From Acidimicrobiia bacterium (lineage in GTDB: Bacteria > Acidobacteriota > Vicinamibacteria > Vicinamibacterales > CAVVIG01), in the NCBI GenBank assembly GCA_016871175.1, contig VFZL01000024.1, positions 1-57,885 of the forward strand: a DNA stretch of 57,885 bases, written 5' to 3'. Positions 36,421-43,726 of the stretch are shown here, piece by piece. The notes under the pieces are model-generated. The model did no database searches, had not been told where the DNA came from, and saw only the letters and a program-made list of their open reading frames with translations. A program made the translations under genes and the position numbers. Each line of letters begins with the position of its first letter. Position 1 is the first letter of the stretch.

Positions 36421-36783
36421 TCAAGGCTTGACGTACAGCGCCTGTTCGCGAATGTGCAGTCCAATCGCCTGGCCCGACACGACCGCGAGATCGTCGACCT
36501 TCCCCTTCACGCGCACGCGCGCCCCGCGCGTGGGTGTTCGCGTGTTCTGAGACAGCACAGTCACCTCGCCCGTCCCGTCGTCCACGCGGTACATCTTGAA
36601 CGTTACTAGCGGCACGCTGAACGCGTTGGTGACGACACCTTCGATGCTCACCGTGTGGTGCTGATAGCGGCCTGGGTTGTCCCGAAGGTCCGCGACCCGT
36701 GCCGATCGCAAGGCGTGTGCGCAACCGGTGACGCCCACGACCAGGGCAAGGACAACCGACAGTCGACTCAGTTGCATGCCCAT
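36421..36783 (-). CDS. OB-fold-like lipoprotein
   Basis: The start is ATG 36783, eight bases after GGAGG, giving 120 residues; longer frames upstream are non-coding in character. A lipobox VTGC gives an acylated Cys near residue 20. The mature part begins DLRDNPGRYQHHTVSIEG and continues with alternating strands including RGARVRVKGKVDD, a pattern typical of small OB-fold domains. Function is unknown. It lies 297 bases downstream of glnA on the same strand and converges with the phosphatase gene. Confidence 0.75.
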   Translation of the reverse strand: MGMQLSRLSVVLALVVGVTGCAHALRSARVADLRDNPGRYQHHTVSIEGVVTNAFSVPLVTFKMYRVDDGTGEVTVLSQNTRTPTRGARVRVKGKVDDLAVVSGQAIGLHIREQALYVKP

Positions 36784-37080
36784 CCGGAGCACCTCCAACC
36801 TGCCTTCCCTCGCCGCCCGGACCTGTGAACCGCAGAACCCGAACGGCCGCACCGGATCGTGGGAGTGCGACGGGATACGGCGATGCCAGCGCCTTCCTGA
36901 TGTTACGTATCCCGCTGATCCGGCGCGACCACGAGGGCTTGTTTCAAAGCGCGTGCCCACAGAGATCGCCAAGATCGCTCCGGGAATTCGGCCTTTCCCG
37001 AGGAATCGTCCTGAAGGGGGGACTGAGCGGGCACGCGCTGTCTCCATCACAGCACAGGGGCGGGTGAAGCCCCGACGAGT
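36784..37080 (-). promoter_or_regulatory. Intergenic region after glnA with a long inverted repeat
   Basis: These 297 bases hold no convincing gene. AGCGCGTGCCCAC at 36948-36960 and GCGGGCACGCGCT at 37027-37039 are inverted repeats matching at 12 of 13 positions, enclosing 66 bases. The enclosed sequence also has short complementary runs, so a transcript through here could fold into a branched structure. It does not match a riboswitch I recognise. Confidence 0.4.
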
Positions 37081-38436
37081 TCAATACACGCCGAGATACC
37101 GCTGGACCTCCCAAGGCGACACGTGCTTGCTGTAGTCGTGCCACTCCTCGCGCTTGGCTTCGACGAAGTGCTCGAAGAGATGGTCACCCAGGGCATCGCG
37201 GATCAGGTCGTCCTTCTCGAGCTCGTCCAGGGCCTCGCTCAGGTTCCCCGGCAGCTCGTCGATTCTCAGGTGCCGCCGCTCGCGCTGACTCATTTTGAAG
37301 ATGTTCTTGTTGATCGGCGGTCCGGGGTCCAGCTGCTTTTCAATGCCTTCGATTCCCGCGCGCAGGATCACCGCCAGCGCCAGGTAGGGATTGCATGAGG
37401 GGTCCGGCATCCGAAGCTCGATCCGCGCGGCGCTGCCGCGGGCTGCGGGCACGCGGACGAGCGGACTCCGGTTCCGCTCCGACCAAACCACGCTCGTCGG
37501 CGCTTCGTAACCCGGTACGAGCCGCTTGTACGAATTGACCAGCGGGTTGGTGATGGCGCAGAACCCCTTGGCGTGGCGCAGCACGCCACCGATGAAGTAC
37601 AGGCACGCCGAGCTGAGCTGCATGGGCGCGTCAGCATCGAAGAAGATGTTGTCGTCGTTGGCGAAGAGCGAAAGGTGTGTGTGCATACCCGAACCGTTGA
37701 CGCCATACACCGGTTTGGGCATGAACGTGGCGTGGAGACCGTGGCGCGCGGCCACGTTCCTGACCACGAAGCGGCAGGTGCTGATGTTGTCCGCCGTGGT
37801 CAGGGCATCGGCACAACCCAAGTCGATCTCGTGCTGACCCGGTGCCACCTCGTGATGGGCCGCCTCCACCTTGAAGCCCATCCGCTGCAACGCCAATATG
37901 ATCTCTCGTCGAACGTCCTCGCCGGTGTCCACGGGACTCAGGTCGAAGTAGCTCGCCCCGTCGTTGGTTTCAGTCGTCGGTGCCCCGTTCCGTCTGTGGA
38001 AGAGGAAGAACTCGATCTCGGGACTCGCGCGCAGGTGCAAGCCACGATCGCCGGCGAACGCGAGTGCGCGCTTGAGCGTGGTCCGTGGACACCCCGGGAA
38101 TGGCTCCCCGTCCGGTGTGGCAATGTCACAGACGATCCGGGCGACACTCTCACCTGTGGGAGCGCTCCAAGGGAACACGCGGTAGGTCGAGAGGTCTGGA
38201 CGGAGGTACATGTCCGACTCCTCGATGCGCACGAAGCCCTCGATAGACGAGCCGTCGAACATGACCTCGCCGTTCAAAGCCTGCTCGAACTGCCGGTCGG
38301 CCACCTCGACGTTCTTGATCGTGCCGAGGATGTCGGTGAACTGCAGGCGCATGAACCGGACTTTGTCGCGCTCGATGCGCTCCAAGATCTGCGCCGTGTC
38401 GACGTCGCCGGAGGGGAAGCCGCTCGCCTTCGCCAT
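37081..38436 (-). CDS. glnA: Glutamine synthetase, type I (alpha-like)
   Basis: The protein has 451 residues and makes glutamine from glutamate, ammonia and ATP as a cytosolic dodecamer. Key segments are VMFDGSSIEGF, PEIEFFLF with metal-binding Glu residues, VNGSGMHTHLSLF, and the ATP/glutamate site NPLVNSYKRLVPGYEAPT. The adenylylation-type Tyr loop (NLYDLP) of beta enzymes is replaced by LRIDELPGNLSEAL, and the length is short, so it belongs to the alpha (Bacillus-like) type that is not adenylylated. The start ATG 38436 lacks a strong ribosome site. It stands alone; no GlnB or NtrBC gene is adjacent. Confidence 0.95.
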   Translation of the reverse strand: MAKASGFPSGDVDTAQILERIERDKVRFMRLQFTDILGTIKNVEVADRQFEQALNGEVMFDGSSIEGFVRIEESDMYLRPDLSTYRVFPWSAPTGESVARIVCDIATPDGEPFPGCPRTTLKRALAFAGDRGLHLRASPEIEFFLFHRRNGAPTTETNDGASYFDLSPVDTGEDVRREIILALQRMGFKVEAAHHEVAPGQHEIDLGCADALTTADNISTCRFVVRNVAARHGLHATFMPKPVYGVNGSGMHTHLSLFANDDNIFFDADAPMQLSSACLYFIGGVLRHAKGFCAITNPLVNSYKRLVPGYEAPTSVVWSERNRSPLVRVPAARGSAARIELRMPDPSCNPYLALAVILRAGIEGIEKQLDPGPPINKNIFKMSQRERRHLRIDELPGNLSEALDELEKDDLIRDALGDHLFEHFVEAKREEWHDYSKHVSPWEVQRYLGVY

Positions 38437-38507
38437 CGCGCCATTCTAGTCGCCTTGGAGCGACGAGCACGTGGCTCCGTCGTCGGGGGACTGGCAGGTG
38501 TCGGATC

Positions 38508-39881
38508 CTATGCGGACGCGATCCGAGGCGCGGCGGCGTCCTCCTCGACCTCGGCTTCCTGCTCTTGGATCACCGAGTCCCCGAGGACACCCGCGAGTTG
38601 TGAGGCGAAGATCGACGCAAGCGCTTGCACGCCGTCGGACATCTCGCCGCCGTTCTTGATCTCCGCCGTCAGCGCCCCAATGCATCCATTCGGCGTCAAC
38701 ATGGGCGCAGCAAGCGCACCGCTCGACACACCGGGACGTGAGAGCACGATTTGCAGCTTACCAGTGCGGAAGGCGGCCGCGGCGGCGTTGTCGCCGGTGC
38801 GGGGGACACGGGGCATCCGGGCGAGCGCGTGTAGCGAGTAGCCATGGGCCAGGACCGGGCGCAAGGTCGCTGCGCCAGGCGCGCCGACCCAGATCACAAT
38901 GCCCGAAGCGTCGAGTACGCCCGCGGCACGCTCCAGCAGAAATGTGAACTCCTCGAGCTCGCGGACTCTGTTGAGCTCGGTGCACAAGCTGGCGGTCGCC
39001 GCGAGGAGCGGCACGATCTCGCGCGGAAGATCGGGTGATACCGGTGGAGGCGCCGGGTTCACTGGGTGCTGAGTGGGCGCCTCAGGGGGTTGGGTTGACG
39101 GCTCTGTCGTCCCCACGGGTGATTCGGCCGCAGGACCGGCCGTTCGCCGGGCCGGCCTGGCGCTGGGGACCGTCGTCGGGTCGCGGACGGCCCTGATGTC
39201 CTCACGAAGGCCGCTGGCTCGCGCATACGCGTCCAGGTGTCCTCGCGCCGTAGCCGCGGGCTCTGGCGTTGCGATCTGTGGGGAAGCCCCTGACGGCAGA
39301 AGGATGAGCGCCGCGATCACCAGTGCGGCCACACCGATGGCCCCGCCTGCCGCATACGCCTGGCGTCGACGCACTGTGGACTCGTCAGTGTCGAAGGTCA
39401 CGTACTCCGCCTGACGCGCGGCCTCGATTTGACGGGACGCGATGACTGCCGTGTCGCCCGCTTCGGAATAGATCACATCCGCCGCCATCAGGGTCTGATC
39501 GGAGTTGAGGTACTGCCGCGCGCGCTTGTCGATCGCTTGTAGATCACCCAGAGTCGCTGTCGCCTCGTCGAGCGTCTTCCGGGACTCGGCGCCCGCCGCC
39601 GCGCGTCGGAGCTCATCGAGGCGTTGCGTCAGCGTCTTCAGTGACGTGTCCACTAGAGACATCCACGGGCCCACACTCTGGCCCGGCGCGACGTACCCCT
39701 GCTGTGCCGCCTTGAGGCCTGCTAGTGAAGCAGACGTTTCTCGCGCGACGACGTCGAACGCGCCAAGTGCTCCACGGCGCAAGCTGAGTTGATGCTCTGA
39801 ATGAAGAACGAAGAAGGCTGCTGCTGCGAACGTGAGCCACGCTGCCGCACCCAACGTCAGCTTCGCTGCTGATGATCTCAT
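38508..39881 (-). CDS. Two-span membrane sensor protein with cytoplasmic GAF-like domain
   Basis: The protein has 457 residues. Membrane segments lie near residues 7-27 and 178-196, flanking a mainly helical periplasmic domain of the chemoreceptor/CHASE3 type (SLAGLKAAQQGYVAPG). A Pro/Ala/Thr-rich linker runs from about 200 to 290. The C-terminal part resembles a GAF domain (FLLERAAGVLDASGIVIWVG, APMLTPNGCIGALTAEI). There is no kinase, cyclase or methyl-accepting output, so it may signal through a partner. It ends with an acidic stretch. It lies 71 bases upstream of the glnA start region on the same strand. Confidence 0.7.
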   Translation of the reverse strand: MRSSAAKLTLGAAAWLTFAAAAFFVLHSEHQLSLRRGALGAFDVVARETSASLAGLKAAQQGYVAPGQSVGPWMSLVDTSLKTLTQRLDELRRAAAGAESRKTLDEATATLGDLQAIDKRARQYLNSDQTLMAADVIYSEAGDTAVIASRQIEAARQAEYVTFDTDESTVRRRQAYAAGGAIGVAALVIAALILLPSGASPQIATPEPAATARGHLDAYARASGLREDIRAVRDPTTVPSARPARRTAGPAAESPVGTTEPSTQPPEAPTQHPVNPAPPPVSPDLPREIVPLLAATASLCTELNRVRELEEFTFLLERAAGVLDASGIVIWVGAPGAATLRPVLAHGYSLHALARMPRVPRTGDNAAAAAFRTGKLQIVLSRPGVSSGALAAPMLTPNGCIGALTAEIKNGGEMSDGVQALASIFASQLAGVLGDSVIQEQEAEVEEDAAAPRIASA

Positions 39882-40023
39882 TCAGGTCGTCTCTGAACGT
39901 ATGGGGACGCGATCAGTTGCTGGACAGAGTATCACAACCGGATCCACGCCGATACGTCAGACCTGAAATTCGATGTGCGATATTCGGTGCAGGAGGAAAC
40001 GCTCGCCGCAGTCGCGACGCGCG

Positions 40024-41802
40024 TCAGTTGCCCTGAGCGCGCGGACGGAGAATCACATAGGTCGGTAGACCAACTGCTCCGAACTTCTGCATGACGTCTT
40101 TTGCTGGAGCTTCGTCCGGGTTCTCTGCCTGGAACTTCACCTTGACGTAGTTCCTGAGCACGCCGTTCACTTGCTCGTCGGCGAGCGTGGTCTTGTCCAT
40201 CATCAGGCAGTTCTTGCACCACGTCGCCCAGAGATCGACGAACACCGGCTTCTGCTCGCGCGCCGCCACGGCGAGCCCCTCGCCGAGCGATGCATGCCAG
40301 CCCGCCTTCAGTTTCTCTTCGACGCTCGACGTGACCTCCCGGCTGTCGACCCACCGGTCCGAGAACAGCGAGTACGCCTCGTATCCGTAGTAGAGCGCGG
40401 TGCCGAGGATGAAGACACCGAAGGCCTGCTTCACGCGGACCATCCACGCGCCCGGCTTGGGTAGGGCGGACAGGCCCGCGCCGGCGATAGGCCACGGGAT
40501 GGCCATGCCGATCCCGAGGAGGAAAGGCAACGCCAAGGCGGCGTTGGTGCCAGCCGCATAGAGATCGCTCGAGAACAGCACGACCTGGATCACGACCGGC
40601 GCCACGCAGGCCCCGGCCAGCAGCGCGGCAACCGCGCCCATACCGAACGCGACAGCCATGCTGCCTTGACCAGACTGGCCCACGGAGACGCGGGTCGAGT
40701 ACCTGGAGAAATCGATCTCCAGGATGTCGAACATCGCGAGCGCCAGCACGATGAAAAGCAGCGCAATGCCAAGGTTGAACCACGGTGACGAGTTGATCGT
40801 GCCAAACGTACCGGCGGTCAAGATGACGATGAGCCCCAGCACGCCATACACGAAGGCCATCGCGGCGCCATAAGCTGCGCCCAACCAGAAGCCACGGCTC
40901 CGTGATCCTGCGCGTGCGCCGGCACCGATGATGGCCAGGTTGACGGGAATCATCGGCAGCACGCACGGCGTGAGGTTCAGCGCCAAGCCGCCGAGAAACA
41001 CCAGGAATAAGATCGCCAGAGGGCCTCGGCCATCGAACATCCCCTTCTGCTGGACGCCGTTCTCGGCGCTCTGGATGAACTCGATGAAGTCGGTGGTTCC
41101 GAGGTACCCGCCCGTCGTGCCGAGGATGGCGAACTCGCTCAACCGCGCGATCGGATCGAGCGTCGCGCTGGTGCTACCCGCAGCGCCAGCGGGCGTGGGC
41201 CGAGCCGGGTTGCTCGTGGCGACGATTGTGTCCGCCGGCTTCTCGCCGGTTCCCCAGGCCACAGTCTTGAACACGTCCTGGTGCTGGGGACTGACCGCCG
41301 TACCGGCGGGCACGACCTTCACCGTCCAACCGGTCTGGACCGTCTGTGGGATGTAGCAGACCGACTCGTCGCACGCCTGATAGCGGAGTCGCGCCGGAAT
41401 CGTGACGTCGCCAGGGGACACGCTCTGGTCGACGGTCATCGAGACAGCGATCGAGAACGCCCGCTCGAACACGCTGAGAGGCTGGTCGGCTCCCTTTTGC
41501 ACCAGATCGGTCGGTGTCGGGAAGACGATCTCGGTCACCGTCACGCCCGACACTGGCAGGACCGTCAGACGAATCGGGATGAGCGATTCATCGCGGGGCT
41601 TGTTGGAGTTCGTGTGAAGTCCCTCAGGAAGAGTGATCTGAAGAGCTGCCCGCAGCTCACTCCCGGCCGCCACCACATCCGTCGCTACGATCGGCGACAC
41701 TTGGGCTCGGGGGACGGACTGGGCGCGAACGGGCGTCGGCAGACTGGAGACCGCGCACCCGACGAGGAGGGCGACCAGGGCGATGAACGCAGGATTCTTC
41801 AT
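40024..41802 (-). CDS. dsbD: Thiol:disulfide interchange protein DsbD
   Basis: The start is ATG 41802, giving 592 residues with a signal segment. The periplasmic alpha domain has the redox Cys pair in QACDESVCYIPQT. The eight-span CcdA-like core includes NLTPCVLPMIPVNLAI and AGACVAPVVIQVVLF with the conserved Cys residues. The C-terminal thioredoxin domain has FVDLWATWCKNCLMMD. DsbD moves reducing equivalents from cytosolic thioredoxin to periplasmic thiols, including those needed for cytochrome c assembly, which suits the many c-type haem proteins here. The ribosome site is weak. The nuoG stop lies 47 bases upstream on the same strand. Confidence 0.93.
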   Translation of the reverse strand: MKNPAFIALVALLVGCAVSSLPTPVRAQSVPRAQVSPIVATDVVAAGSELRAALQITLPEGLHTNSNKPRDESLIPIRLTVLPVSGVTVTEIVFPTPTDLVQKGADQPLSVFERAFSIAVSMTVDQSVSPGDVTIPARLRYQACDESVCYIPQTVQTGWTVKVVPAGTAVSPQHQDVFKTVAWGTGEKPADTIVATSNPARPTPAGAAGSTSATLDPIARLSEFAILGTTGGYLGTTDFIEFIQSAENGVQQKGMFDGRGPLAILFLVFLGGLALNLTPCVLPMIPVNLAIIGAGARAGSRSRGFWLGAAYGAAMAFVYGVLGLIVILTAGTFGTINSSPWFNLGIALLFIVLALAMFDILEIDFSRYSTRVSVGQSGQGSMAVAFGMGAVAALLAGACVAPVVIQVVLFSSDLYAAGTNAALALPFLLGIGMAIPWPIAGAGLSALPKPGAWMVRVKQAFGVFILGTALYYGYEAYSLFSDRWVDSREVTSSVEEKLKAGWHASLGEGLAVAAREQKPVFVDLWATWCKNCLMMDKTTLADEQVNGVLRNYVKVKFQAENPDEAPAKDVMQKFGAVGLPTYVILRPRAQGN

Positions 41803-41849
41803 CACGGCAGCAAGAGGTCGCCGGGCGGGCCGCGTGCGTCCGTGCACGG

Positions 41850-43676
41850 CTACTTCACTTCTTTGAGCGGGATCAGTCCTGGTGGTGGGGGAAGCGACGA
41901 TGGCTCGACTGCTCCCTTGACCGGTGGCAGATCCTGATACATGAAATCCCACTTCCACCGCTCCGAGGGGTTGGAGGCCTGCAACCACGTCCGCGCGGAC
42001 ATCGTCGAGGCGAACGCCAAGCCCTCGATGCCCACAAGCCCCACCGCGCCGCCCATCCTGGCCGCGATGTCGCCGCGGACCGTCGCAGCGCTCGTATACC
42101 CGAGCTGGACTCCCAGCCCCGACGCCAGATCGACCAGAATCTGCCAGTCTTCGCGCGCGTCGCCGGGGGTGGCTAGCGCACGCGATGTCGCCTGCAGCCA
42201 TCCTTGGTCATTCGTGTAGGACGCGTCCTTCTCGACAAAGGATGCGCCGGGCAGGACGAAATCCGCCGCCTTGGCCAGCGACGTCATCAGCACACCTTGC
42301 ACGATGAGCAAGGGGAGTTGGCCAGCCGCTCGCGCGTCGAGCAACCATTGGCTATCGCCCAGTGTGCCGTCCGGGCCGGGGTCGAACACGAACAGCGCCG
42401 TCACCGAGCCGGCGGCGACCGCGGCCTGCAAAGCCCCCACGTTCGACGGGCCTTGCGGATCCCCCACCGCTCCCGTCACGAGACCGAAGGCTCGCGCGCC
42501 GTTCACGTTCGGGGCGTCGACCGCCGGCACCTTGAAGGTCGTTCGCGGTGGCTGCTGCTTGGGGGTGACGCGCCAGGACACGGTGATCGTGGACGGACCG
42601 GATGGGCCGAGCAGCTCCTCGGTGAGGCGCCGGAAGAGAAACAACTCTTCGTTCGACGCGTGAGCGGACACGAGGAACTTCACGCCATCGGGGCTGCTCT
42701 GGCCCGCCTGGGCGAGCCGATCGCGCAGCTTCGGCATGAGGTCAGCCCAGCTTGCCCGCTGCTGTGTGCCCTGGGCGTCGCGCACCAGCGGTGCGCGAAG
42801 GCGATCGTCCCCTTCAACCCACCGATAGTTGAATCGGCCGATGTCGCACATCCAGTACTGATTGACGTCTGCGTTGAACCGCGGCGTGAATCGGATGAGG
42901 CTAGAACCCTTGGCCCACTCCGGCTTGGCCTTGAGCCAGGCCGTGGTGTTGCAGCCTTTCGAGCACTGCGTGCAGATGGTGTCAGTGACGCTCGGGTTGT
43001 CCCACGGGCGTGACTTGAATCGGTAATCGCGTGTCGTGATGGCACCGACGGGGCAGACATCCACCAAATTGCCGGACATGAGCGAGTGCACGCCTTCGTC
43101 GTTGAACGTGCCGATCTCACTCCCGTTGCCCCGGTTGATCACGCCGATCTGCGCGTCGCCGTCAACCAGCCCCATGAACCGGACGCACCGGGTGCACATG
43201 ATGCAGCGGTTGCGGTTCAGCATCAGCGTCGGCCCGAAGTCGACGTCGGCCTTGACTCCCTCCCCATCGAAGACGCGCCGCGGGAACTCCATGCGGCTGT
43301 TGTCGGGCCCGAACGTGTACGAGAAGTCCTGGAGCGGGCACTCGCCACCCTTGTCGCACACGGGGCAATCGAGCGGGTGATTGATCAGGAGGAACTCGAA
43401 GACGCCGGCGCGGGCGGCATGCACGTCAGGTGATTGTGTGTCGACGACCATGCCATCCGTGCACACCGTCGAGCACGACGTCTGCAACTTCGGCATCTTC
43501 TCGATTTTGACGATGCAGACGCGGCAGGACCCGTCGATGCCGATACCGGGGTGATAGCAGTAGTACGGCAGGGAGACGCCGTGTTCCAGAGCCGCCTGAA
43601 GAACAGTCTTCCCCTTCTCGACGGTGATCTGGCGACCATCGAGGGTCAGCGTGACGGTGTCCACGACCTCGATCAT
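41850..43676 (-). CDS. nuoG: NADH-quinone oxidoreductase subunit G (isolated gene)
   Basis: The start is ATG 43676, giving 608 residues; upstream in-frame sequence to 43976 lacks coding character. The N-terminal [2Fe-2S] ferredoxin has ligands in LPYYCYHPG and GSCRVC (Cys40, 51, 54). The His-Cys cluster is in NHPLDCPVCDKGGECPLQD, and the 4Fe-4S ligands are in CIMCTRCVRF and DVCPVGAIT. A molybdopterin-fold domain follows, with another cluster motif CTQCSKGCNTT. The protein belongs to the electron-input arm of complex I. No other nuo gene is adjacent, and the flanking genes are dsbD and a peptidase. It could also belong to a NAD-linked hydrogenase or formate dehydrogenase. Confidence 0.88.
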   Translation of the reverse strand: MIEVVDTVTLTLDGRQITVEKGKTVLQAALEHGVSLPYYCYHPGIGIDGSCRVCIVKIEKMPKLQTSCSTVCTDGMVVDTQSPDVHAARAGVFEFLLINHPLDCPVCDKGGECPLQDFSYTFGPDNSRMEFPRRVFDGEGVKADVDFGPTLMLNRNRCIMCTRCVRFMGLVDGDAQIGVINRGNGSEIGTFNDEGVHSLMSGNLVDVCPVGAITTRDYRFKSRPWDNPSVTDTICTQCSKGCNTTAWLKAKPEWAKGSSLIRFTPRFNADVNQYWMCDIGRFNYRWVEGDDRLRAPLVRDAQGTQQRASWADLMPKLRDRLAQAGQSSPDGVKFLVSAHASNEELFLFRRLTEELLGPSGPSTITVSWRVTPKQQPPRTTFKVPAVDAPNVNGARAFGLVTGAVGDPQGPSNVGALQAAVAAGSVTALFVFDPGPDGTLGDSQWLLDARAAGQLPLLIVQGVLMTSLAKAADFVLPGASFVEKDASYTNDQGWLQATSRALATPGDAREDWQILVDLASGLGVQLGYTSAATVRGDIAARMGGAVGLVGIEGLAFASTMSARTWLQASNPSERWKWDFMYQDLPPVKGAVEPSSLPPPPGLIPLKEVK

Positions 43677-43726
43677 ATCGCAGGTAGGGCGTTCAGGCGG
43701 GTCGGAGGCCGGTCGCGGGTGCGGAG

